A stretch of 62,771 nucleotides of DNA from Pseudoalteromonas sp. S2755 (GTDB lineage: Bacteria; Pseudomonadota; Gammaproteobacteria; Enterobacterales; Alteromonadaceae), in assembly GCF_005886535.1 (NCBI RefSeq), contig NZ_PNDS01000024.1, forward strand, positions 1-62,771. Reading direction: 5' to 3'. The notes under the pieces were generated by a model. It saw only the letters and a list, made by a program, of their open reading frames with translations. It was not told where the DNA came from and did no database searches. Below are positions 19,801 to 30,600 of the stretch, one piece after another. Position 1 is the stretch's first letter. Every line of letters begins with the position of its first letter. The position numbers and the translations under genes were made by a program.

Positions 19801-21462
19801 CAAGCTGATATCAACTTTGTTGCACCACAAGGAGCAGTAGAGCAATTGATTGCTGGGTTATGGCAAGCCCAGCTTGGTCTTGATCAAGTGAGCCGACACG
19901 ATAGCTTTTTTAAACTAGGTGGAGATTCCATTATTGCACTACGTTTTATCGCTGCGCTTAATCAAGCGCTTGGCTACAGCATAGCGCTTAAAACGCTGTT
20001 GCTTAGTCCTGTACTGTCGCAGTTTGCAGAGGCGGTTGAACTTGAACAAGGTACTATTACAGCGTTTGAGAAAAGGCCTAAGGATCTCCCTGTAGTGGCA
20101 TCACCGGGGCAAAGAAGTTTGTGGGTTGCGCATCAGCTTGCGGCAAATAAGGGCCAAGCCATGAGTTACAACATGTTTGGTGGAGTTGATTTACGCGGTA
20201 ACTTGGATATAGACAAATTACAATACGCGTTAGATAAGTTGGTTGAGCAACAATCTGCGCTGCGGACGCGGTTTGAAGAAATAGAAGGTGAAATTAGACT
20301 AGTGACTGTTGCTCATAATCAAATTGTGATTGAACAACAGGATTTAATTGCATTGACTGAGAGTGCAAAAACGCATGCGCTCGCAGAACAACAGCGACAA
20401 CTGTCAGCGCACCAATTCGACCTTGCAGCACTTCCCCTTATTAAAGTTAAGGCCGTTTGGCTTGCGTCAGACCATCTACGTTTGCTGGTGAATATGCATC
20501 ATATTATTTCTGACGGTTGGTCCATTGCGATTTTTATTGAATCCTTGAGTCAATTTTATGGTGATACTGGTCAAGTGAAGGGGGCGGAAATTCCCTATGA
20601 CTATGCTGATTTTGCGTATTGGCAACAGCAGCGTTTACTAAGTGAAGAAGCGACAAAGCAACAAAGCTACTGGCGCAATACATTACGTGATGCACCTGCG
20701 CTTTCGTTATTTCCTGCGCATAAGCCTTTATCTGATCATGCTAGCGATCTGGGAGAAGAAGTGCGATTGGTGTTATCTGTTGAGCAAAGTGAGCAGCTTA
20801 GGACGTTTGCCAAGGCACAGAATGTTTCTCTAAACTCGGTAATGATGACCGCGTACTTATTGTTCTTACAATGTGTGACCAAACAGCAAGACTTAGTGAT
20901 CGGAACTGATCTTGCTGGCAGAGAAGTACCGGAGTTGGAAGCTATCATAGGTTATTTTGTGAAAGTGCTCCCTGTTAGAACCCAGCTATCTTCAGCCGCC
21001 ACTATGGAAGAAGTACTGAAAGAAGTGCACCAGGCGTTAGCTGCGACGATGGAACATCAATTGATGAGCTTAGATGAAATAATTAAGCAAGTGAACCCAC
21101 CCAGAAACCAGTTTAATGCACCGATCCTACAGCAACTATTTGTGATGCAAAATGCGCCAAAGCCAAGTTGGCAAGTGAAGGGGGCCTTATTTGCCCCCGC
21201 CGATATTGATTTGCCTAAGTACAGCAAGTTTGCCAATGCGTTATTTGTTACCCCTAACGACGAAATTGAATGTACTTGGTTATATCGAAAAGCACTTTAT
21301 GATCAACCCGCTATGGCGGCTTGGCTAGAGCAATGGAGTCAGCTTCTATTATCTCTTACAGCAAAGCCAAATACGGTGATTAGCGAACTCTATCGTTCAA
21401 TATCATCTGCTACAAACAATAAGCCAAAGCTTAACAAGTTTGCCAAATTTAAATCGCGGTAA
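16846..21462 (+). CDS. NRPS 2: C-A-T-C
   Basis: This is a 1538-residue protein read from GTG 16846, which has GGAG 7 nt upstream; an in-frame TTG at 16798 lacks a ribosome site. Condensation domain 1 covers ~40-480 (HHIITDG at 173). The adenylation domain covers ~500-985 (YTSGSTGLPKG near 638). The carrier domain has Ser1028 in LGGDS. A second condensation domain covers ~1090-1510 (HHIISDGWS at 1218). A-domain pocket residues read D-A-T-K-V-G-E-V-G plus Lys, close to published asparagine codes (DLTKxGEVG), so Asn is the best guess and Asp is possible. The protein ends with a condensation domain although NRPS 3 also begins with one, an unusual C-C junction. The C-terminus is a basic tail (KLNKFAKFKSR). 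It diverges from receptor 1 and ends in a strong terminator. Confidence 0.93.
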   Translation: MEAPTRKRQRKARLHSTSAQQLNDLIKQRANTTQMSLLSRTELQAKAPLTAAQQRLWYAWKIAPEDKAYNLAGSLYFDGQLDAELVKQSFLVLQARHGALQIQFTETLEGVFQQQNPQLTFEFVALSQAQSSQDLITEAHTQAMRPFDLLSDPLLRVVLSTQDRRCELLIVMHHIITDGTSMQILFDEFIDVYQLIALNKEPSTEKKVDYIDYALWQSKQENSAKLEQQKHNWVARLPKGIEAITLPATESARRLDTYTMATHSITLSESVAETVSAAAERFGTTPYLVMLTVFQMTLQRYSGQQDVLVGVPVANRHLAETLGVIGFFVNTQVSALQIEDSDSFATLIAQAKDHHHFAQSNQDLPFEQLIDALAVERVNGTHPLFQVMFNYLRRDKQSAKKLNNIALTHTQAHRFTMPFDLHLDIIDIQDEGVQCHFYYAKELYQAGFIAQLQTAFLSALTHLSALAAVPVTQASLWQGDVVSRLPSGPRVQAPDDLLIQLQRFGHRQPEAIAVSGASGALTYKELVQHSDKVAAILQAQGLKPQSLIGLRMSRDIASLVCIFGILKAGMAYVPIDASLPISRQQYLVENSQLALVVSDVEAIPEISCEQVSYRQLMTKSLTGTVLSSRHGKQLAYVLYTSGSTGLPKGVAVTLAGLNNYLADASSRYMHDCQRAVVSSTLSFDATITSLLVPIYAGKSVQMINQDDALLNHVADSIQQATEDTLFKLTPAHLDGLLSLGRDIVSSCHHCFVIGGDKLMSGTVSKLRRQLINSRFINEYGPTETVVGCSAYTVTPKSCTDYTVQPISNALNNTELFVLDEYLNHCPANAVGELYIAGAGLAQGYVGRADLTAERFIANPFSDDGSRLYRTGDIVRYEADGTLLYLGRSDSQVKIRGYRIELAEIEAQLCALQNIDEATVIVDESVNSSRIIGYVVASKINEQEVLSQLAKQLPQYMLPSTIIALECLPLTVNGKVDKAALPKVDLQADINFVAPQGAVEQLIAGLWQAQLGLDQVSRHDSFFKLGGDSIIALRFIAALNQALGYSIALKTLLLSPVLSQFAEAVELEQGTITAFEKRPKDLPVVASPGQRSLWVAHQLAANKGQAMSYNMFGGVDLRGNLDIDKLQYALDKLVEQQSALRTRFEEIEGEIRLVTVAHNQIVIEQQDLIALTESAKTHALAEQQRQLSAHQFDLAALPLIKVKAVWLASDHLRLLVNMHHIISDGWSIAIFIESLSQFYGDTGQVKGAEIPYDYADFAYWQQQRLLSEEATKQQSYWRNTLRDAPALSLFPAHKPLSDHASDLGEEVRLVLSVEQSEQLRTFAKAQNVSLNSVMMTAYLLFLQCVTKQQDLVIGTDLAGREVPELEAIIGYFVKVLPVRTQLSSAATMEEVLKEVHQALAATMEHQLMSLDEIIKQVNPPRNQFNAPILQQLFVMQNAPKPSWQVKGALFAPADIDLPKYSKFANALFVTPNDEIECTWLYRKALYDQPAMAAWLEQWSQLLLSLTAKPNTVISELYRSISSATNNKPKLNKFAKFKSR

Positions 21463-21485
21463 GTGATTACTGAGTGATAACGATG

Positions 21486-21512
21486 AAAGCCAAGTGAGTA
21501 GACTTGGCTTTT
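21486..21512 (+). terminator. Rho-independent terminator after NRPS 2
   Basis: A 10-bp perfect stem (AAAGCCAAGT with ACTTGGCTTT) with a 6-nt loop is followed by a short T run. It separates NRPS 2 from the IS box of NRPS 3. Confidence 0.85.
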
Positions 21513-21523
21513 AAAATGAAAAG

Positions 21524-21547
21524 TAAATTTCAATAGCGCTATACCGT
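21524..21547 (+). promoter_or_regulatory. IS box driving NRPS 3
   Basis: GTAAAT (TAAAT at 21524-21528) and CGT (21545-21547) are separated by exactly 16 nt. The motif lies directly after the NRPS 2 terminator and about 60 bp before the NRPS 3 start. Confidence 0.75.
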
Positions 21548-21605
21548 CTTACTGATACTTTGGCCGCCTCGCGGTGTCAACTTTGAAGATAGGCATGGTG
21601 TAAAT

Positions 21606-24600
21606 ATGCAAGATGATTTTTTAGCGGATATTGATAGCGATATATTGAGTTTACTGTTAGAGCAAGATGCCAGCGAAGGGATCCCTCACCTATCCGGCCA
21701 TACCGCACCCTTATCATATTTACAGCAACAGCTTTGGACGCTGCAAGCATTAGATGCGTCGAATACAAGTTATCTTATGCCTGTCGTCTTTGAAGTCCAT
21801 GGTCAAGTCGATGCCATCAAACTAGAGCTGGCTTTACAAGCAGTGATTGCCAATCACGGTGTATTTAGAACGCAATTTATCGCGAAGGGGAGTGAGCCAA
21901 CACAAGTTGAGCTGGACAGTGCTGTTTTTTCGTTAGAACAAGTTCAGAGTGAACAATGCAGAGCTAGTTATCTGGCGAGCGAAGAATTAAATACTTGGTT
22001 AATGACACCTAACGATTTAACACAAGTGCCGCAACTCAAAGCTCAACTCATCAGTTGCGCCGATCAGTTGCAAATTCTTGCATTAAGTTATCATCACTTA
22101 GTTTCTGATGGTTGGTCTAATAACCTAATTTTGGCCGATTTAAAACGCGCCTATCAGGGACTTTCCCTGTCTAAACCTGCACTACGCTATCTTGATTTTG
22201 CACATTGGCAGCGCAGTGAACTGTCCGACGCGCATCCTGCTGTCGGTTTTTGGCAGCATTATTTAAGTGCTCCGCGACAACCTGTGCGATTACACCAGCA
22301 GCGCATCACGTCTAATAAGTTAAGCTCAGAAGGCGCGCGTCAGCAATTTACGCTCAATGCACCGTTAGGTGTGGAGCTTAATGATTTTTGTAAACGAAAT
22401 CAGGTCACGCCGTTTGCATCCTTGCTGGCGGTATGGCAGTTACTGCTATCTCGCCACCATGGGAATGATCAATTTGTTATTGGGGTCCCCAACGCGGGTC
22501 GCTCGCAAGAGCAAGTACAAGACATCGTTGGCTGCTTTATTACCACACAAGCCTATCGCTGTGAGGCCCATGCCGCTCGATCTTTTCTTGATATTGTGAA
22601 ACGAATACAAGGACATGCACTTACTTGCATGCAATACAGTGATGTACCCTTTGAATATGTGTTGTCGGTGTTGCCAGAGCATCGCGCTGAGCAGAATCAA
22701 GGTAGTTTTTTTCAAGTGGGGTTTGATTGCCAACCGCAGTTACAGGGACAACTCAACTTCGCTGATTTCTCACTAGAGCCTGTCGTGGGTGGCAGTACCC
22801 AGAGCAAGTTTGCCATTGCACTATCGGTGCAAACTAGCGAGGCCAATATAGCGTGTGAAATTGAGTACGATCTCGCACAGTTTGATCTCCAATATATACA
22901 GACATTACAACGAGAGTTCTGTTTGCTGCTTACCTTAGCACTCGGGCATGAAAATGAGACCATTGGTAATTGGATTGATGTGGCCTACGAAAACCAGCGC
23001 CCGTATTTGCCTGAAAGTAACGCGAGTAAGGGTAAAACCTTAGCTCCAGTTGAAAAGTTAACCCACACCTTAATTCGCCAACAGGCACTTGCTACGCCAA
23101 CGAATACCGCAATGATTTTTCAAGATCATCACTTTGATTATCAATGGTTAGAAGCACATGCCAACTATATTGCTTCGCAACTTCAAACTGTTGGTGTGCA
23201 GGCCGGAGAGGTCGTGGGTATTGCACTACCAAGGTCGCCTTATTTGGTGGCAAGCTTGCTCGCGTGTTTCAAGTCTGGAGTGACCTATTTACCACTAGAC
23301 GCTAAGCTGCCCGAAGATAAGCTAACTCACATGATAGAAGATAGCGGCTGTGTTTTGATATTGGGCGAGCAATCGCAATTATCTTCGCTTCCTTTGATAG
23401 CAGAAGATGCATTAGTGTGCTCGGATACATCTGGTTGGTTTGCACAAGACTTAGCTATTGACGTCCATCCTGAGCATATTGCTTATCTTAATTACACTTC
23501 TGGCTCGACGGGTCAAGCGAAAGGGGTGGCGGTAGCACATGGGGCGCTTAGCCGTTATATATTTACGGCAGCTGATTTTATTAATCTTTCGCAACAAGAT
23601 GTGGTTTTACAGTTTGCGACGGCGAACTTTGATGCCTTTGTTGAGCAGGTCTTTCCAACCTTAGTGGTTGGCGCCGCACTGGTTATTCGAGACGATAGCT
23701 TGTGGGATGCACAACAATTATTTGAGCAGGCCAGTAAACACCGCATCAGTGTTATGGACTTAAGTGCCGCTTATTGGCGCCAAATAGCTGAAGATTGGTG
23801 TTATTTAATGCCCAAACACAATTGGCGCTTACCGGCTTTACGACAGGTGCATTCCGGTGGCGAAGCCATGTCAAAACAAGCGATCAGCGCTTGGCGACAA
23901 GCAGGCTTGGCTGACGTAAAATTGGTCAATACTTATGGACCCACCGAAATTGTGGTGGAGGCCGCAATCTTTGATTGTACTAAGCTCGATGTTGCGCATA
24001 TCGACTCTGTTCCTGTTGGGACCGCTATTGCGGAGCGTAAACTCTATGTACTAGATGCAGAGCAGAACTTGGTACCACAAGGGCAAGCGGGTGAACTCTA
24101 TATTGGAGGCGATATTCTGGCTCAGGGTTACTTTGGCCGAGCCGGCCAAACTGCAGCAAGCTTTGTGGCCGACCCATTTAGTGACTCAGGCAAACGTTTA
24201 TATCGCACTGGAGATTTGGTGAGATGGAACGAACACGCGCAACTTGAGTTTATTGGTCGAGTCGATAACCAAGTCAAAATCCGTGGTTTCCGGGTCGAAA
24301 TTGAAGAAGTAGAGCTTAAATTACGTGCGATGGCAGGCGTAAGTGATGTGGCTGTTGTTGCTCAGCAGCATGCAGGAACAACTAGGTTACTCGCTTATCT
24401 CTGCTCACATAGAACGGCACAAGACATTCAAGCCGATACCAGAGCGGCGCTACCCGAATACATGGTTCCTGCGGTCTTTACATTAATGGACAGTCTGCCG
24501 CTGAACGCCAATGGCAAAGTGGACCGTTCAGCTTTACCTGCACCCAAGCACCAAGAGCAAGCACAAGTCACAGCCTGTGTTGGTGAGGCAGAACAAGTGA

Positions 24601-27600
24601 TCGCTGCAATCTGGTGCAAATTATTTAATTTAGAGCAAATTGGCCGAGATGATAACTTTTTTGCCCTCGGTGGCGACTCGATAATTTGCCTACAAATGGT
24701 GTCTTTGTGTCGTCAAGCTGGCTGGGAAGTAACACCTGGACATGTGTTTGAAGCGCAAACCATAGCCGGTATAGCGGCGCTTGCCGTCCAGTTAACTGAG
24801 CCAAATCCGAGCGATGTGGAAGAAGTTAAAGGGCAGGCGCCACTTTTGCCTATTCAGCAGGCTTTTTTTGAACAGCGAGAGCATGCACCACATCACTACA
24901 ACCAAGCGGTCATGTTACGCTTGGAGCAAGCGTTGGATTGGCGTGTACTCCAGCAAGTGATAGGTCGACTCATTCAGCATCATGACGCCCTAAGGCTAAC
25001 ATTTAGCAAGGACGGTCAAGGTGATTGGCAACAATCTTTTGGTGATTATCATGAGTCGATGCTGGCGCAGGTTTTTACAATGCATCAGGTGGAGTGTGAA
25101 CAGATCACTCCGCTGGCAGAGGAAATACAAGCAAGCTTGAATATTCAAGATGGGCCTTTGATGCGTGCGGCAGTGATGACAGTAGCCGACGGCAGCTATC
25201 GTGTTTTGCTGGTGGTTCATCACTTGGTGATTGATGGTGTGTCTTGGCGCATTGTGTTGGATGATTTAGCAACTGGCTATGAGCAGTTATTAAATTCTCC
25301 AGACTGGCAGCTACCAGCCAAGTCGAGCAGTGTGAAAAAGTGGGCGGAAGCGCTACAGCACTATGCTGAAGCGTTTGCTGATGAAGCTCATTTTTGGCAT
25401 ATGCAAACCGCATCTCCTTTGCCTTTCCCATATCAGGATGCAGACGCAAGTGCAGTTGAAGCCAACGTAGCAACCGCAGAACATCAATGTTCTGTCGAGC
25501 TCACAACACAGTTACTGACCCAAGCAAGTCGGCCATATCGCACCCAAGTTAATGACTTATTATTAAGTGCGCTGAGCGAAGCGGTGTATCGCTGGTTAGG
25601 AAAAGATGAATATGTACTTCACTTGGAAGGACATGGTCGAGAGCCTTGGCAATCAGAGATCGATTTGAGTCGCACGGTGGGTTGGTTTACCGCTATGTTT
25701 CCGCTAAAGCTATCACGCCACGGTAACTGGCTCGACACGATCACCGGCACAAAAGAGGCTCTGCGTAGGATCCCAAATAAAGGAATTGGCTATGGCGCAC
25801 TTAAGTATGCCAATCTCGCCACACCTGCACACTCGTCAGAAATTGCGGATATAGAATTTAATTATTTAGGTCAGTTAGACAATAACTTTACCAGTAATGG
25901 TATATGGCAGCCTGCCCTTGAGTCTACAGGGGCAAGCCATAATGGCTTGGCAAAGGTGACGAGTGAGCTGGCGATACAAGCACAGGTCTTAGGAGGACAG
26001 CTCCAGATCCGCGCAAGTTTTGTTGAGGCTCGACTGAGCGCAGGCACAGTGAATGATTTTATGAGATTGTTCCAGCAATGCTTGGAGGAGTTGGTAAGCC
26101 ACTGCGAAACAGCAACCGCAAAACTAAGTCGGTCTGATGTGCCACTAGCACAACTCTCGGACGACACATTACGGCAGTTAGATGCTGAGAAAATCAGCAA
26201 AGTTTATCCTCTTTCAGCGATGCAAGAAGGCATGCTTTTCCACGCTTTGTACAGTGACAATAGTGCTTACATAAATCAAATGCAGTTCGCTGTAACCGGT
26301 TTAGATATAGACGCATTTAGCGCTGCTTGGCAACGAGTGACAGATCGCCATGATGCGTTAAGAGCGGGCTTACTCACTCAGGTCACGCCGCCACATCAAT
26401 ATGTTGTTGCATCACACCAGGCTGATATTACGGTACTTGACTGGTCCATGAAAAGCCGAGATGTACAGGCTGAACTCGGTCAGTTGGCAAAGCAGCAAGT
26501 GGCATCAGGCTTTAATTTAGAGAAAGACATTGGCTTTAACCGTGTAGTTATCGTTCGGCTCAATGCCACGCAATACAGAGTTATTTGGACCAATCACCAT
26601 TTATTCACTGACGGCTGGAGTGCTTCTCGAATGATGGGCGAATTACTGAGTGCTTATCAAGGACAAGCACTGACTGCTGTAACTGGTCAGTACGATAGTT
26701 ATATTGCGTTTTTACAAGCACAAGACCAAGTGCAGAATAGCCGTTATTGGCAACAACAGTTACAACGATTGAGTGAGCCTTGCTCGCTGTTCAATCAAGC
26801 GGAAAAATCGCATGTAGCAGAAAATCAAGCCGGTCAAACAAGTAGGGTAATTGACTCCACACAGACCGAAAGCCTTCTGTCTTTTTGTCGTCACCAGCAG
26901 ATCACGGTAAACACGTTGATCCAAGCCGCATGGTCATTGGTATTGAAATCCGTTCTTGGGCGTAATGCCGTATGTTTTGGTTCGGTGACTTCAGGGCGAC
27001 CACCACAGCTTCCCCAAAGTGATAGCATGCTCGGTCTGTTTATCAATACGTTGCCGACCATAGTAACGTTGGAGCCAGAATTGCCCGTAGGGCAGTGGTT
27101 GCAGCAGCTACAGCGCCAAGGCATGGCTGCACGTGAGCATGAATATACTCCCTTAAGTGATGTTCAAAAATGGGCAAGAGAAGGTGGATTGGACTGCCCA
27201 AGTGGATTATTCGATACATTGGTTGTCTTTGAAAACTACCCGATAGCGGAGGCACTTCAGCAAGCTGATAAGGAATCCACGCAATTCGAGCTTGTGGCTA
27301 GCCGCGAAGAGACGGATTACCCACTGACGGTATCGATTTCACAGCAAGAGACCATCGACATTGCTTTCCACTACCAACTCGCAGCATTAAATAAGGTTGA
27401 GGCAAAGCACTTACTTGAGCGCTTTGTACTTATTATTTCGCAGCTGGCGCAAGGGGTGATGCAGCCTCTTGGCAATATAACCGCATTGAGTACGGAGCAG
27501 GAAAAGGCATTACTTGAACTTGGTGATCCCCGAAGCAGGCAGGAAACACAAAAAGTCGATATTATGGAATGCTTATACCAGCAAGCTGAGCTGCATCAGC

Positions 27601-30600
27601 ATAGTGCACGGATCCACTTTGAAGACCAGTCACTAAGTTATCAGGCTCTGTTGGTACATAGCGAAAAGATAGCCGGTGGTCTCCAACGCCAAGGGATCCG
27701 CCGTGAAGATCGTGTTGCATTATTGATGAGGACAGGACTCGATACGCTCGCAAGTATCTTAGCCATTTGGCAGCTTGGTGCAATATACGTCCCTCTTGAT
27801 TCCGACTCTCCAGATTCCCGTCTGCATGATATCCTTGCAGTGAGTGAACCGCGATTGGTGCTATATCAAGGGAAAGGGCTTGAGCACTGTGCTGTTGAGC
27901 AAATTTCTCTCAGCAGTATCATAAACTTAGCGAGCCACGCTAAGCGAGAAGTATCTATACAGTATCCACAGCAATTGGCATATCTGGTGTTTACCTCTGG
28001 CTCTACTGGCAAACCAAAAGGGGTTGCGGTCACACGAGCAGCACTATTGAGCCATTGTTTGGCAATAGCCGATGCTTATCAATACAAGGCCGCCGATCAT
28101 GCTTTAGCATTTGCTTCATTGGGCTTTGATGCTGGGCTTGAGCAGGTTTTTGTGCCGTTGTTAATGGGTGCCCAACTCACGATGGTGAATGGTAAAACGC
28201 TATTACCGGAGCAGTGTAGCGAACTCATCACAGCCAAGCAGATCAATATCGTCGACTTACCGCGCGCCTATTTACAGCACTTGCCGCATCTTGATGCTGT
28301 TCGCTTGTGCATTGTAGGTGGCGAGGCTTGGCCTGTGCAAGAGCTACTTCAATGGCGTCAGCGTGCACCTCACACACAATTTATCAATGCTTATGGGCCA
28401 ACAGAAACAGTGATCACGCCGACCATTTGGCAAGACAATAATGCTTCATTGCTCGATAGCGTTTATGTGCCGATTGGTTCAGTTGTTGGCGAGCGTCATG
28501 CCTACGTGTTGAGCGAAGAGCTTAACCTTACGCCGCAAGGTGGAATTGGTGAGTTGTATATTGCAGGTACGTTGGCACAAGGTTATTTTGCTAGAGCGGA
28601 TTTAACCGCAGAGCGCTTTATTGCTAACCCATTTAGCGATAAAGGCGAGCGCTTATATCGTACAGGTGATCTGGTGCGTTGGGGCAAGCAAGGCGAACTT
28701 GTTTATCACGGGCGCGCGGATCAACAAGTTAAAGTACGCGGTTATCGCATTGAATTGGCTGAAATCGAAAAGCAAATCATGACAATGCCTAGCGTAAATA
28801 GTGCACTGGTCCGTCTGCAAGAAACACAGCTAGTTGCTTATGTGATAGGAGAAGATCTGGATCTTAATGCGCTGCAAACACAAGCTCAGCAGAGGTTACC
28901 TGATTATATGCAACCGGCTCATTGGTTTGCATTGGCCCAATTTCCGTTGACTATAAACGGAAAAATAGATGTAAAAGCGTTACCTCAGCCCTCACGGCAA
29001 GTAAGCCAGATTGAAAGCCATGCAATGAACACTCACGAAAAGCAACTGGCGGTAATTTGGCAGGCGTTATTAGGCGTTGAAGCATCATCCCATAGCCAGT
29101 TTTTCCATGCGGGTGGGGATTCTATTCTAGCGATGAGGTTGACCTCGCAAATCAATCAAACATTTGAATTGAATCTAGGGGTCAGGGAAATCTTTGAACG
29201 CAGTGAATTTACTGCGTTGGCACAATATGTTGCTGAGCAGCATCAAGCGAATAGGGAGGCTGAAGCGATTGTACTACAAGCACTGCCTTTCGAGCAGCAA
29301 GTGCCCGTATCGGCGGAGCAGCGCAGTCTCTGGATCACGGACAAATTAAGTGAAGAAAAAGATAAAGCGGCTTATAACATCACTACGAGTGTGAATCTCT
29401 TTGGTGAGCTTGATGTGGTAAGCCTGCAGCAAGCATTTACTCAGTTACTGGCATGGCATCGTACGTTCAGTTATCGCTTCATGGAGCAAGAAGGCGATGT
29501 GGTTGCGCTTTACAGTGAGGAAAATGAACTGAATTGGCAGTTCGTGAAACTGACTGATAGCTTAGAGCACAATAAGCAAGAGGCGACCGAGTTGCGTCAG
29601 CACTTCGAGCGCACACCGTTTGATTTAGCACAAGATGTTTTACTACGCGTGTTGCTGGTCGAAATTGCGGATAAACACTATCAGTTAACTATTAACATGC
29701 ATCATATCGTCAGTGACGGGTGGTCTATGGGCAACCTGGTGCAGCAGGTTGGTGAGTTTTATTTGGCACAGGTTGAGAAACGCGAAGTCGTTTTACCTGC
29801 GCTGCAAGTTCAATATAGTGATTATGCTAAGTGGCAGCAGCTGCGCTTGGCAAGTGATGAGGCGCGCGAGGTTGCTCAGTATTGGCGAACTCAATTGGCT
29901 GATGCACCTATGCAAACCCTGATCCCTCTGCATTCACCGCGTCCTGAAAATAGTGATACAAAAGGTGAAGTTATCGACTTTACCATCGTGGCCGAGGTGC
30001 GCCAAGCCATCGAGCAGTTAGCGCAACATCAGCAGTGTTCTGTCTTTAGTGTACTGCTGGCAAGTTATGCTGCATGGTTATATGAAATAACTGGGCAGCA
30101 AGATTTAGTGCTAGGCACTGATCTGTCGGGACGAGAACATGCCGACCTAGAACCTTTGATCGGATATTTTATTAGGGTACTTCCATTGCGTATCCGCCTT
30201 ACTGGCGCTATGGGCTTTGCTGAGCTGTGTGCGCATGTTCAACACACCTTACTCGATGTACAAAGCAATCAGTTGTTTACCTTAGACGGCGTGATTAATG
30301 AGGTAGGTGTACAAAGAACTGCGGGGTTGTCGCCATTATTCCAACAGCTTTTTGTAATGCAAAATACGCCAAAGCCGGATTGGCCAATTGAAGGGCTCAA
30401 TATGGAAGGGCTCTCCTCTACAGATACATCGAGCAAGTTTGACTCAGCAATCTTTATTGATGCTCAAAAGAGCGCGTATCAAGGTCGTTGTTATTACAAG
30501 AGCGGACTATACCGACGAGATAAAATGCAAGTTGCACTGGATAGATGGCTAGCGTTGCTTGGGCAGCTAGTGCAACAGCCCGCACTAAGTTTAGCGACGT

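Noticed and set aside
25105..25473. 122-codon minus-strand open frame inside NRPS 3
   Set aside because: It is a shadow of the epimerase-domain coding sequence, with no ribosome site or protein motif. The same holds for the other open frames within the NRPS, PKS and receptor genes.
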